Source: Druceiella hillmani (taxonomy: Eukaryota > Arthropoda > Insecta > Lepidoptera > Hepialidae). Taken from it: 64,000 nucleotides of DNA. Made by a program: the position numbers and the translations under genes. Below are positions 11,430 to 23,133 of the stretch, one piece after another. Positions within the stretch are counted from its first letter, which is position 1. The number at the start of each line of letters is the position of its first letter. The stretch lies in NCBI GenBank assembly GCA_039881145.1, contig JAYKKI010000013.1, positions 41,311,501 through 41,375,500 of the forward strand. The letters run 5' to 3'. The notes under the pieces were generated by a model, which saw only the letters and a program-made list of their open reading frames with translations, had not been told where the DNA came from and did not search any database.

Positions 11430-12952
11430 ATGGATTTAGTCATTCCTCCTAAACCCCCAGACCCTTCTAAGTCTCCAATTTGTTATAATGAATTTGCTTC
11501 TCCTACATCGCCTGCCAGTTTGGTTACTGATTCGGATTCTCAACAAGAACTGAAACGAAAAAATAAAAATTGTAAAAAGCCCAATTATAAAAAAAATAAA
11601 TTCTCCCTCTTTCCATCTATCTGACTCTTCATGTACTGAAACAGAAGATACAATTCCTCGCAAGACCCCTCGCACTCCTCTTTCAGAAGCAAATTCAAAA
11701 TTACTTCCTTTAACCCCAACCTCTTCTCCTCCCTCCTAATTCTTTTGAGGGCCATTTATACGTCCCTGGCGACGTTGGTCCATTTATTGTTCACGTACAG
11801 AGAAAAGAACCCCAGCCTAACTCCGGATTTTCATTTCGTGCTGTGAAATTTGGTTCCACTTTAAAAAATTATAATGTTGATGGAATTATTCGAGATGGAG
11901 TGAAACAAATTGGCAGGAACAGGATTTCGGTGGAATTTTCATCTGCTGATGCCGCCAACCGATTCGTTAACCACTCTGCCGTCACAGGTCAAAACAAATT
12001 GTTCATCCCCTCCTTTAACGTCAGTCGTATGGGTATTGTTCACAATGTTCCAGTCGATTGGTCTGACGAGGAGGTTTTACACAACATAGAAGTCCCTGAA
12101 GGGTGCGGTAAGGTTACTAAAGTCCGTCGCTTAAATTTAAAAAAAATAATTGATGGCCAGCCTAAATATTTTCCGTCTGAGACGATGGTCATTACCTTTG
12201 ATGGCCAAGTTCGTCCTCAACGTATATATATGGCTTGCTCATCGCTTCCAGTCTCAAAATATGAATTCCCTACAATACAGTGCTTCAAGTGTTGTAGGTT
12301 TGGATATGTGGCTGACAAATGCCGATCTTTTGAGCGTTATTTCCGATGTGGTCAAAGTTCACGTTGGGAGAAACTACCCGCTTCCACTTGATAAAGCAAA
12401 ATGTATCTTTTACGGTGGAAATCATGTTCCACTGATAGAAATTGTTCAGAATTCGAAAGACAAAGAAAAATCAAGTTTGACATGTCTGAAAGAGATATTT
12501 CCTATGCGGAAGCGTCCAAATTGGTCCCTTCTGCTAAAAAATCATACGCCTCAGTTGTATCTCACCCCCCTCTAACTCATTCTTCTCCAATTTCTTCCCA
12601 AAGTTTGTTTTCTCCGTCTCGTCCTACCAACTCTTCTCACAAAAAAAATATTTCTCTGAAACCCCGATCCCACTCTTCGACTAGTTCCAACCAGGGCTAT
12701 GACCGCTCTGCTCTAGAACAAGCCTGGGCAGACTTCCGAATTCCTCAACCTGAAAATGGTTGCGGTTTAAATCAACAACCTTCAGCTAATACTTCTACGA
12801 GTATTATTCAATTTCTTTGGACCACCTTGGTCAAAATTCTGAGTTCCCCCAATCAAATACCGTCCATCGTTGCCTCATCTATTCTTACTTCCCTTCAATC
12901 CCTTCTTTCCAATGGCTTCGCCAATAGTGGCGAGGGTCTTGCAATGGAATAG
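11430..12952 (+). pseudogene. LINE ORF1 (gag-like) pseudogene
   Basis: ORF1 starts with ATG at 11430 (MDLVIPPKPPDPSKSPI), a Pro/Ser-rich leader that breaks near 11600. A recognisable gag body resumes at 11843 and runs to the zinc-knuckle region near 12280-12450. Three knuckles can be made out: in the first (CFKCCRFGYVADKC) the His is Tyr; in the second the last Cys is Tyr; in the third the second Cys is Tyr. The second and third are reached only by moving between frames, so two nearly compensating frameshifts lie between about 12355 and 12430. A Ser/Pro-rich tail follows and ends at 12950-12952. The gag would bind element RNA and form ribonucleoprotein; this copy cannot be translated whole. 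Confidence 0.85.
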
Positions 12953-13600
12953 TCGAAGTATAATTTCCAACAAAGCAGACCTTCGTCACCTCCTTGTCAA
13001 GTATTCTCCATCCGTGGCTGCTATCTCGGAGACTTGACTGAAGCTTGGATTCCATTTTAAGATCCTAGGCTATGTCTGTCTCCGGGATGATAGAGCGGAT
13101 GGTAAGGGCGCCCCGCGGATCCGCCTTATTACTTGACAAATCTCTTCCCTTCTCCCAGATTTCTCTTGGCTCCCGCAGTTGTCAATTCAATTGTTGCTGC
13201 GAGAGTTAAAGATATCACTATCCTCTCCATATATGTCCCCCTTCCAACATGTTCCGTAGCATTAGAACTACGGGATATTTTGTCTTCAATTCCTGGCCCA
13301 TATATTATTCTGGGAGATTTTAATGCTCATCACCCGTCTTGGGGTTTCACCCGAAGCAACCCTCTTGGGGTCTCCTTGGTGGAACTCCAGGACGATTTTG
13401 GCCTGTGTTTACTAAATGATGGCTCTCCAACACGAGTTCTTATCCCATTTCAGAACCCGAGCTCAGTAAATATCTCTCTGTGATCCTCGTCCTTGGCATC
13501 CTTGGTTTCCTGGAATATTCTATCTGAGTCTTTCGGAAGCGACCATCTCCCCATTTTGATTTCTTTCCCTCATTTAAATTTACATATTGAAAAAATTCCC
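12912..13600 (+). pseudogene. LINE ORF2 endonuclease domain remnant
   Basis: ORF2 appears to begin at ATG 12912, overlapping the end of ORF1 by 41 bases in another frame. It opens with an endonuclease-like segment (VLQWNSRSI), then ISET followed by TGA where family members have Trp. Further motifs survive: GDFNAHHPSWG near 13310-13345 and GSDHLPILISF near 13535-13570. These are the catalytic Glu, Asp/Asn and Ser-Asp-His signatures of EEP-type LINE endonucleases, which nick target DNA to prime reverse transcription. At least one internal stop, one frameshift around 13100-13200 and a TGA near 13481 break the frame. Confidence 0.85.
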
Positions 13601-14882
13601 CCTCTTCAAAAATACAACCTACATAAGGCAGATTGGGTGGGATTCCGTACCTTCCTCAGTGTCGAAGTGAATTTCCTCCCTCCAGTGGACTTGGGTAACA
13701 TTGACACTTGCTACTGTCCAATTTGTAAAGGCTATAGACCTATCCGCTCGGAAATTTATCCCACTTAAAAGATTTAACCACCACTTCAGATCCTCTCCCT
13801 CCTGGTGGGATGGAGACTGTTCCGCAGCGGTTAAAACCCGCAAAGAGGCTGAAGCGATATTTAAATCTAATATGTCGGAAGCAAACTTCCTCTTATTTCG
13901 AAAGACCAAACTAAACGATGCTCAGACTAAACGAATTCTCCTTAAAAAAAAGAGAGAAGGCTGGAAGAAATTCTGTCAATCCCTCTCTCCTTTTACTTCC
14001 TCTCGTGTCGTCTGGTCTATTATAAAACGGTTTCGGTCTATTTTTCAGCCTGATCTTCCCAAATATGTACATGGGAATTGGGTTGATCAATTTTCAAATA
14101 AACTTGCTCCCCCATCCGTCCCAAATTTAGATGAATCACCTTTCAGGTATAACTTTTCTAGCGCCAATCATTTTTTAGAAGAAGATTTCTCCATTAACGA
14201 ATTGGATTTCATCTTACACCATCTTAAGGATTGTTCCCCTGGTATTGACGGAATGTCATATTCAATGGTGAAAAATACTTTACCATCTACCCGTTGGTAT
14301 CTTTTATGGCTCATTAACTGTATTTTTAAATCAGGTTCTATTCCAAAGTCTTGGAAAACCCAAATAATAATTCCCATTCTTAAACCTCATCCTACAGACC
14401 CTCTCTCCTGTTCTAGCGAAGATTACGGGACATTTAATTAAGAATCATTTGGAATGGTTTACTGAACACCATTCTATTTTTCCAAGTAACCAATTTGGCT
14501 TCAGAAGAGCTAAAAGTACGATGGACAATCTCAGCGTCCTAACCACTGACATCAGACTTGCTTTTTCAAAAAAAGCAAATTCTTAGGTATGTTCCTAGAC
14601 TAAAAATTATCCTGGAACATTCACATCGAATATGAATGTTCCAGGTTCCTCCGCGCTCTTTCTGGAGTGTGGTGGGGCTCTCACCCTTCCACATTAAAGT
14701 TAATGTATAACGCTCTAGTCCGTAGTCATTTAGAATATGGTTCATTTCTACTTGATCCTATTACCAAATCCAATGCCACTAAATTGACCTGCATTCAGTC
14801 TCAAGCTCTGAGGATCATAGCGGGTGCTATGAAATCCAGTCCCATAAATTCCCTACAGGTAGAATGTGTTGTGCTCCTTTAA
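13601..14882 (+). pseudogene. LINE reverse transcriptase remnant lacking its catalytic core
   Basis: The N-terminal RT part is open from 13701 to 14441 and contains the fingers signature CSPGIDGMSYSMVK near 14232-14275 and IPILKPHP near 14370-14395. After a frameshift, NQFGFRR and DNLSVLTTDI follow near 14490-14560. The sequence then jumps directly to the thumb-side signature around 14580-14620 and VWWGSHPSTLKLMYNALV at 14669. The palm block with the YxDD box, normally between these, is absent. Distances suggest loss of several hundred bases. The element could not reverse-transcribe without help. Confidence 0.85.
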
Positions 14883-16090
14883 GTCTCCGGCAACACTACC
14901 TAGCTGATCGTTCTTTACTAAAGGCAGCTAGGTTTTCTACTCACCCTATTTTTCCAAAACTCACCCTTCTCTAGGTTTAAAGAGCATACTCCTTTTTGGC
15001 GTTCTAAGTCCCGACCTCTTCTTATCGATAGTTTCCAAAGATTCAAATCCCTCATTAACCCCGTTTATCAAAATTCTTCTCTCTCTCTCTATAGTTTCCC
15101 ATTTGACTTGGTATTTCACAGGCCAAATATAAATTTGTGTTTTGGAGTTGATAAGGAGTCCAAAAATGCTAATTCACTGTTAAATTCTATCTTGAATTCT
15201 TTTCGGATGGATTGGACGCGAATATACACAGATGCATCAAAAACCGGTAGAGATGGCTATGTCGGAGCGTCATTTTACTCTCCATCCACCGCTCATTCAG
15301 CTTACTTTCGCCTTCCTAAGGAGTATTCGGTATTCTCCGGGGAATGCCGTGCTATTGTGTAGGCCTTGAATTATCCTCTACTTAAAAATATTCGCAGGCT
15401 CCTTATCTTCTCGTACTCCTTAAGTTGTTTACAGTCCCTTCTCGCTAATCCATTTTCTTCAAACTGTGGTTTCCTGATTCTTCGGATCAAGCAACTTACG
15501 CTTGATTTTGAGAAATCGGGATCCGATGTCGTTCTTGCATGGATCCCTAGTCACTGTGGCATAGTAGGTAATGAAATAGTTGACTCAAAAGCTCGGTTTG
15601 CCGCAGTGAACGGGGATCCATGTTTCACTATTAATTTCATTGAGGATCTTCTTCCCATGACTCGTTTCCGGATGGCATCTGACTGGCAGAGGGCGTGAGA
15701 AACATCATCCCAGATTACAGGTGCGGGATACTTCCAGATCCAACCTTTTATACCCACAAAACCTTGGTTCTCACCATTTACTTTTTCTCGAAAGGAATCC
15801 TCTGTGGTATCTCGCATGCGTTTGGGACATTGTTCTATTCCTACTCATTTGGCTAGACTGCGGGTCAGAGAATTTCCAATTTGCGGTTATGGGTTTGGAG
15901 AAGGCGATTTAAATGATTTCACTTTTTCATGTCCATTGAATAATAGATTTCCCTCGTTTGTTTCCAAATTGTTAAAATATAAATTTCAATTGCCCATCAA
16001 CATAAGATCACTTTTATTTATTGCCAACAAACCTATTTTAGGATTAATCATTCAGTTCATAAAAAAGAACGACATCAAAATATAGAATTT
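14883..16090 (+). pseudogene. LINE RNase H domain and C-terminal region remnant
   Basis: An RNase H fold is clear: IYTDASKTGRDGYVGASF near 15215-15270, GECRAIV near 15339-15360, then LAWIPSHCGIVGNEIVDSKA near 15535-15595. The family acid in the third motif, normally Asp in an SDS-like context, is Tyr here (IFSYSLSCLQSL near 15402-15440), and a TAG breaks the frame right after GECRAIV. A C-terminal segment with CGYGFGEGDLNDFTFSCP near 15870-15935 resembles the terminal Cys/His motif of such LINEs with the His replaced. The domain would remove RNA from the RNA:DNA hybrid; this copy is inactive. Confidence 0.85.
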
Positions 16091-16514
16091 TTTATACTTA
16101 TGTTCATGTTTATTTTTTTTTTATGTTTGTATATTTGTGTATACTTATTTTGTACTTTCTGTATATTATAATGTCGTTTTCTTCTTTTAGTTTAATTGTA
16201 GCCAACTTCTTATTTAGTTTTTGTTTTATTGTATAGTTTTTTCTTTTGTTAACAAGCAACAATGACAAATATCCGAAATATGATTTAATTAGTGTTGCAT
16301 AGCCTTTTTTCCACACTTGACATTGGCAAAGGTTCTCTCTGAAGAACGAACGCTATATAATAAAAGAAAGAAAGAAATTCTGCATTTAAAAATAATTTTG
16401 TCGTAATATGCCAGAGTGCTGTTCGAGTATGCCAAAAATATGCAAACTTTATTTTTAAACTGCCAAAAAATGCCAACCAAATATTAAATTCATTTATTTA
16501 TTCATGAAAAATTT

Positions 16515-16567
16515 CTACATAATGTAGATAAAGAACTAAAAGTCTACATAATGTAGATAAAGAACTA
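16515..16567 (+). repeat. short direct duplication between the two transposons
   Basis: ctacataatgtagataaagaacta occurs twice with a five-base spacer; each copy holds a small palindrome-like ctacataatgtag. A second duplication of aaataaattg(a/t)caatat follows near 16601-16645. Local slippage seems the simplest cause. Confidence 0.75.
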
Positions 16568-16740
16568 GCGACGTACTCAGCTTTATACTAATTTATGTTT
16601 TGAAATAAATTGACAATATCATAATCCGAAATAAATTGTCAATATGGTGAAAGCAGCTGAATTGATAAAGACGTTGAAGGCTGAGAGCCAGAGTCGTAAT
16701 TCTCTTTGATAACTATACAACGTAATATATCGTCTGGAAG

Positions 16741-19362
16741 CAGTGTTACCAACCCTAAAAACCTAAAAAACAACAGTTCGTAAAGAAAAAAACAGGAGAA
16801 AACAGTAGGTGAAGTAAAAAAGGTAGATTTCATGCTTTTGCTCCTATAATTAATACAATAAACAATTTTCTTAGTTACCAGAACTCACATACATTGTTAT
16901 GTTAATAATCACAACAACAAAAAAATCAAAGTAAAATTATTTTCCACTTTCATTCTCAATTGCCTCGTCTTCAGTATTTACACACTCATTTTTGTTTTTA
17001 AAATCATACATATTTTTATTAAATTTCTTCTTGTGCCTTTCTGTGGCTTCAAATGAGTAGCAATCGGTTATTTCGAATTTAGTGTGTAATACTCCTTTAA
17101 TAGTTGTAGTTGATATTCTGTTGCGTAATTTGGTTTTCATAATATTTATAGCAGAAAATAACCTTTCCACGGTGGCGCTGCTATGTGGTAGGCACAAAAG
17201 TTTCTTTACCAATTCACACAATATGGGGAATGTTTGAACTTCGTCTCCATTTCTCAATTCGTGTATATGTTTCCAAAAGTCGATAATGTCGGGAATTTCG
17301 TTTTGGTCAAAAGATAAATCGACATTTCTTAACATTCGCCATTCTCTATCCAGTTCCGTTATATTATTTGGGCAAATCTTTGGGAAGAAATAATGTAAAT
17401 CTGCAATGGAACGGAATTTTTTTTTTATTTCAGGATCCAGAATTGCTTTGGGATTGAGCATCTTCAGACATTTTAATGCTTGACGGTCTTTGTCGTCAAA
17501 AGGAAACGTTTTTAATATCTGTTTTGCAGCCTCGATGTAAACCTCCTCACACTTTATGGAGAAATGTTTCGGCTGTTCTTCCTCTAGTTCTCCAATTTCT
17601 CTCTTTCTTCTGATCAGATTTGGCACCATTCCACCAACGTATATTCGTTGCAACGATAAATGTTTCTGCTCACTCGAGAAGTCAAGGTTTAATATTTTAG
17701 TTTCTTTTGCGTCTAAAATATTTCGTGCTTCATATTTTTCTTGTTTAGTGAGATCCAAATATTCAATTTGTACAAAGCATTCCAAAATCTGTGTATGTGG
17801 TCAGTATTTTGTCGTAAAGTAAATATCATTTCGGAGTCTCGGATTGCATTTCTTTATTGAGATCGGTAAATATAGGCGATGCAAATTTCAAGAACTCTAG
17901 GTACAATTCAGTTGTCGGTTCGAGAGCCTTGGAGATAATTGATTGTGCAGAAAGTAATCTATCGACATGAAATGTAGCCTGAAAATACAATTTTATCGTC
18001 TAGTTGTTCCAGAAGCCTATTTAGTACCTCAATAAGTGACAACCATCTGTTTGGCTAGGGTGGAGTAATTTGTGTGGTTTAATATTTATGAATGCTTGAA
18101 ATGTTTTGAAATCTCCAATACGTTTTGGAGAATTTTGTACATGATTATATACATCTCTACAGAATTCTTCCACGCCCCTTGGCAATTTCTCACATGCGTA
18201 TGATGCGCAAAGGTTAAAAGAATGACAAATACACTTCATAGTAAAAAGGTGAGGTATGTCATTTTTAAATAATGTGACCAATGAATGTTTGTCTCCAAAC
18301 ATAACGTTGGCACAAACGCACAAAGCCTATCATGTTTAATTTGTAAGGAATATTTTTTTCAACAAAATATTCTACTATTTTGCCATACAACGCTGTTGCT
18401 GTACCATCGGCGATTGGTATTAAAGTCAGAAATCTGTCTTCAACGTTGAAATCTAATTTTACTATTCTTACGACAAGCGCTAAATGTTTTATTGTAGACT
18501 TATCTGTGCTTTCGTCAACAAGTAATGCAAAGCAATTGTTTTGTAACATCTCTACTATATTTTATTCTGCTGTCTGCCCAGTTACATTAACAATAATAGC
18601 TCTAGCTTTTGTGCGGCTCATTGATAATTGTCCCGCAATTTTCGAATCTGAACATATCTACGAGTAAAGAAATATATTTCTTACTCGTAGGGACATATAG
18701 CGTAAATCAATTTATTCAAATGAGCTAAAAAAGACAGATTATGCTCAACAATAAACCAGGTCATTTTTACTTCACCCGCTTTGGCTGTAATTTTTGTGTC
18801 TTGTGTAACAATTGATGTCAGTTTTTGTAATTTCAAATTATTCTTCGTGTGTTTTGTTAAATCTTTGCGTCGTAACAGTTCGTGTATACCATATTTTCTG
18901 TCGCAATTACACGCGGAACAAAAAAAATAGGTCTCACCTTTAGTGGTTTTCATTTATCAGAAACGTCGTAAATATTGTTTTTAATATAAACGGCGGGGTC
19001 ACATATATTTCTTCAATTCAAAGCTTGAAAGCTATTGCGATTATAACACAATACGCAACACAATAGGCTTGTAGCTGTCATTCATAAAATGGGATTTCCC
19101 CGTGCATAAAAATATGACTGTCATTATCAATCATATTATAATGTGGTCGGGAAATTCCGTCGAATCCCGACAAGAGTAGATGCTGCCATCTAGCGTCATT
19201 GCGTTTTATTGAATAGTGGTTATGAAAAAATATTTGCATAGTCTAATAGGTGGCGCTGAAAGCTAATTAAAAAACAATAAAAATTAGGAATGAAACAGAA
19301 AACAGGTGCGTGAATGTGAAAACAGCTAATCTACTGTTAAAACAGTAGGGCTGGTAACACTG
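16741..19362 (-). mobile_element. hAT-superfamily DNA transposon, decayed
   Basis: The element is bounded by 16-bp terminal inverted repeats: cagtgttaccaaccct at 16741-16756 and the reverse complement of cagtgttaccagccct at 19347-19362 (15 of 16 match). Between them a hAT transposase is read on the minus strand in broken pieces. hAT insertions normally duplicate 8 bp; here the flanks (tctggaag left, tgtccttc right) do not match, so either the duplication has decayed or the ends come from a rearrangement. The part 18960-19346 is non-coding leader. The element is inactive. Confidence 0.9.
16937..18953 (-). pseudogene. hAT transposase pseudogene
   Basis: The gene starts with ATG at 18951-18953 and a BED-like zinc finger (FFCSACNC ... 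DLTKHTKNN). After a break the catalytic-domain segment appears at 18265-18549 with DESTDKSTIKHLALVVRIV, then shifts frame to 18021-18323 with MKCICHSFNLCASYACEKLP and ends soon after HPSQT. A degraded stretch follows, and a long open piece at 16937-17785 carries the C-terminal dimerisation region CLPHSSATVERLFSAINIMK. These are characteristic hAT signatures. At least three frame breaks separate the pieces. The enzyme would cut at the TIRs and rejoin DNA; this copy cannot make it. The acidic/Lys-rich tail after the dimerisation domain appears intact. Confidence 0.88.
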
Positions 19363-22300
19363 TGTCCTTCTTCAAAAGACTCGTTTTTTTCTTTCTCTCC
19401 ATTACAACTATAATTTTTGTCTACGTGCTTTCTCTGATTCTCTTTACATTGCGTCCGAACATAATCGCTACCTTGAAACACTTTTTTGTTTACTTCATAA
19501 AAGCATAACGTGTCTATTTAATGTAGAATCATTCCGATCAATATGGTCACTCCAATAATATGATCAAAGTATTTCAGTATTCTTTCACTACATGTCCTTA
19601 GTTAATACCATTAAACGACAGATACTAGTGCATACCAGCTGCTGCAAATGTTGCTTTTTCTAAGAAGACAACAAATTAAATACTTTTTAACTCAACAGTT
19701 CAGGTCTTTTTAAATAATATAACCATGTGCGTTGAAGTATTCTATACATATTTTTGCGTAAAAATCATAAATTAATGTATTTTTTATTTACAGTGTCGTA
19801 ACCGTAAATCGCGCCTCCCACACATCCCACACATATATTAAAAAGAAACTATAAGAAAAATAAATAATTCAAAAGCACGTGTCTCTTCAGCGTGGCTATT
19901 TTATCTGCACTTATCCTAGAAGACGACAAGATTTTACTACTTAATTTATATTTCATATATAATTATTTGTTAAGTTACGAAAAATCTCAGTTTCCAATTA
20001 TGATTAAATATAGATTTGATAGAAAAGTAAAGCTTTAGTATAGCTTTTTATTATAACTTCCAAAATAGCTTCCTAAAAACATAGCTGTATTACTATGAAT
20101 TACCTCAACGTCTGCAATAAAATTAATGACATTTCAAAAAACAACATCGAAAAATGTTAAGATAAATATTATATTTCTTTTTAAAAATCCCCACTTACTT
20201 AAGAACGTATTTCGCTTTAAATACCTAAATTCATCGCACGTAATGAATATACTATAACTTTACGTCATTACTTGGAAATAATACATCAACAACAAATCAA
20301 AACAGATGGCCCATATGTTGTTGTTTCAATACCAACTAATGTTATCGTGTTTAGTAATTCAAAGTCACGTTGCATTATTCATTACAACATAAGGTCAATT
20401 TAAATCGTATTGCAATTATCGCAGTCTACTTGAATTACTCGTATGTATTCCACATTTTCCCAAACGAAGGCCTTACAACCTTTTATAAATTAATCTACGA
20501 CTATTTTATTAACAAATTGACTTAAGACAGGAAATAGCCGATAAATCAAATAAACAATTACTTACCTATCTTAAATCTTAATATTCAAAAGAAAGTTAAA
20601 ATAAACTAATAATTCAAAATATATTAAATACGTTCGTATCAACTATTATCGATCAAATTTACAATTAAAAACAAAAGTGTTTTTATAAGATTAGTAAATA
20701 ACTATCATTTAAACTAATTTTGATGGAAAAAAGTTACATGTTTATCACAGATTTATAAAACAATGAATATAAATATATAAAATTCTAGTCATATCACTCA
20801 ATAACCTATACGTAAGTATTATAAAGAACTCTTCCGTGAGTCCAAATATACAACAAAAGATGTCACCAACCGCCAGATATCGCAAAAAGTCGAACGGCAC
20901 TTACCGGAAATACATACTTATATTTCCGAGTCATACATATCTGTATTTACAAGAACGTCAAAAATTATTTTTCTTTCGTTAAATATTTTTATACAAAAGA
21001 ATAATTACATTTATAGAAATGCCTAGTTATTAGACAATTATGATTTATGTTTCCTAGTTCACTTAAATATATAAATCTTCATTTCTGAAAACATTTAGAA
21101 AATCAATGTCTATTAATAATAAGTTAATTATAACTTATTTACAAATACAATTTTAAGTCTATTGAAATAACTTTCTTCCATTCATATTGCTTTCAATCGC
21201 CAATATTCAACTATAGATGTCGTTACCAATAAGAAAATACAAACAAAATGATTACATCTACGAGTTTTCATCAATATATCTTATTACACTTTTTTATTTT
21301 AATAATGCTGGTTTCTTTTTAGTGATCGATGTCAAAGGTTAGCAATTTTCACAATGTTTCCTACATTGTATTAGTGTAAAATTATATTTATTATTTTTAA
21401 ATTGAAACATTTACTTAAATTCACTTCATTTTCTACCTATATTAGGCAAACAATATTTTTTTATAAATTATTAAAGTAAAGCTTCGTCACTAAAACATTG
21501 TCGGATAGAAATAATAAGAAAACATTAATTTCACGTACATTTATTTGGGTGTCTCACAATTATAACAAAATTAATTTTTTTATGTATTAAAATTGTACAT
21601 TAGATCTCAAGCATGAATTAAAGTTACTTGCGTAAAAATACATTTTGTTATTTAAGCATTAAATAGAAGTATTTAGTATATAAGCAGATACTGCATATCT
21701 TCTTCGTTATTTAATTTTTTAGGACATAAAGTACTTAGTTTCACTATGTAACTATTCATTGCCCCTTTTTAGGTTGTCAATAATTATTTAAGAGAGAAAA
21801 ATCGTTTAATTCTTTTTTTTAATAATTCGCTTTTAAGAAAAATTAAAAAACACAAAACGATTGAACAATGATCTAAATCTGTGTTTATGCAGTAAAATCA
21901 AAAGGCTGTAATATGTTTTATCAAGTATTTTATTAAAGAAATAAAGAATAAAGAAATTTTTTTTGGTAAATTGACAACTTCAATCATTTTCGATGTTGCT
22001 GACTAAAAGAAAACTTTTATATTAACATATATACGTGCATACCGAAAATTTAATTTTTCATTTATTATGAAATATAGTTAAGGTACAGAAGCATATAAGT
22101 ATACAAGTGTTTATTACTTTTGACTAATTTCCAATGTTTTTGGGTAGTTTGAAAAACTCTACATACACTTACGAGATAATTGTCTTGAAAATTCCAAATT
22201 TCAATGCCAAATCATAAATATTTCAATACATTTGTTAGTTATATTAAATCCACCCCACCCCCTCCAAGAAAATAAACCGTCAAAAATTATACATTCAAAA

Positions 22301-22850
22301 AAGTTCTTTCCATATTTTTCTTTATGTGTAATTCGCCACATTATTCCGAATAGGAAAAAAACAAGTTCAATTAAAAACAATTCAAATATTTCGTTTTTAC
22401 TTTCTTTTTTATTATTCAACATAATCAGAGATCATTGTTAGAGAAGTCTAACAATAGGTCTAAGAAATTATACATACACCTTATATACGTTTTTAATTTA
22501 TGTTTAAAGCACATAATTATTTTTCCAGAATAAATTTTTGCAAGCAAAATTTGGATTCTGTAAAACTCTTTACGTCATTGTTTAGGTTGATCTAGCTCCT
22601 ACTGAAAAAATTACTTTTGCAATCTGAAAATGTTTTTTTAAGCTTATTGTGACTCATAAGCGATATCCAAGGATGTGTGCGTTGTAAGCTCACTACAAAA
22701 CAGTGCAACTGTATGGCTGCAGGCCAAGAAAATTGAAAAAAACATTTTAATTTTTGTCAAACGGCCTCACCCAGCCACTGTCGAAATGTATAGATTAGAA
22801 CGTAATATTTTGGAGTGTTGACATCCCTATCATGAATTAACTCTATCCCT
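19363..22850. other. intergenic AT-rich, no gene seen
   Basis: Very AT-rich, with no coding signature, no long inverted repeat and no tandem array that I could find. A minus-strand donor-like ccg|gtaagt occurs near 20902, but without a matching exon it is not called. Short open frames near 22200-22440 lie in low-complexity DNA. Confidence 0.4.
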
Positions 22851-22859
22851 CTCAAAAGG

Positions 22860-23060
22860 CCGATCTTTCAAATTCGACGCATGCGCCAATTGTAATTCCG
22901 GTTTTCGGTGACGTATTCAATACTTGGGCGCTTCAACAAGTTCACCATATACCTATCTCGTCCCGCCGCGTACCGTGCGAGCGAGAGGGCGCGAATACCG
23001 ACTGATGTTTTGTCTGACAGCCTTGTGCTCATTACGAGTAGGTAAAATCCGCCATCTTGA
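22860..23060 (+). promoter_or_regulatory. candidate promoter, CpG-richer, with NRF1-like and YY1/Pho-like sites
   Basis: This stretch is clearly richer in G+C and CpG than its surroundings. It contains gcatgcgc at 22879-22886, matching the core of NRF1-type (insect Ewg) sites, a CRE-like tgacgta near 22910, and ccgccatcttg near 23051, the reverse complement of the YY1/Pleiohomeotic site CAAGATGGCGG. It sits upstream of a good splice donor and a coding exon on the same strand. I infer a TATA-less, broadly active promoter for that gene, with transcription starting roughly at 22930-23050. Confidence 0.55.
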
Positions 23061-23133
23061 GAATAATTTTAAGTATGTGTGTGGATTTTTAGCAAGTTTA
23101 GTGAATATCATAGGTGATTTTGAAATTAAATGG
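22950..23133 (+). other. candidate non-coding first exon (5' UTR)
   Basis: A consensus donor tgg|gtaagt lies at 23133/23134, directly after the promoter-like region. A weaker alternative donor (gtag|gtaaaat) lies near 23041. The next good acceptor on the strand is tttacag at 25081-25087, which would give a 1.95-kb intron. The exon's left edge is a guess because no transcription start can be read. Confidence 0.4.

Larger units (their letters stand above)
11430..16372 (+). mobile_element. decayed non-LTR retrotransposon with gag, endonuclease, RT and RNase H
   Basis: The element carries in order a gag-like ORF1 with CCHC zinc knuckles, an apurinic-type endonuclease, a reverse transcriptase remnant and an RNase H domain. 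This order, with an RNase H after RT, is known for I-superfamily LINEs, so I place it there; the exact clade is inferred. A stop codon or frameshift occurs every few hundred bases, and the central RT is deleted, so it is dead. The 3' end is probably the A-rich run aataaaagaaagaaagaaa around 16358-16378. Base use is less AT-rich than the flanks, as expected of an inserted coding element. The 5' end is uncertain, and I found no target-site duplication. Confidence 0.9.
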
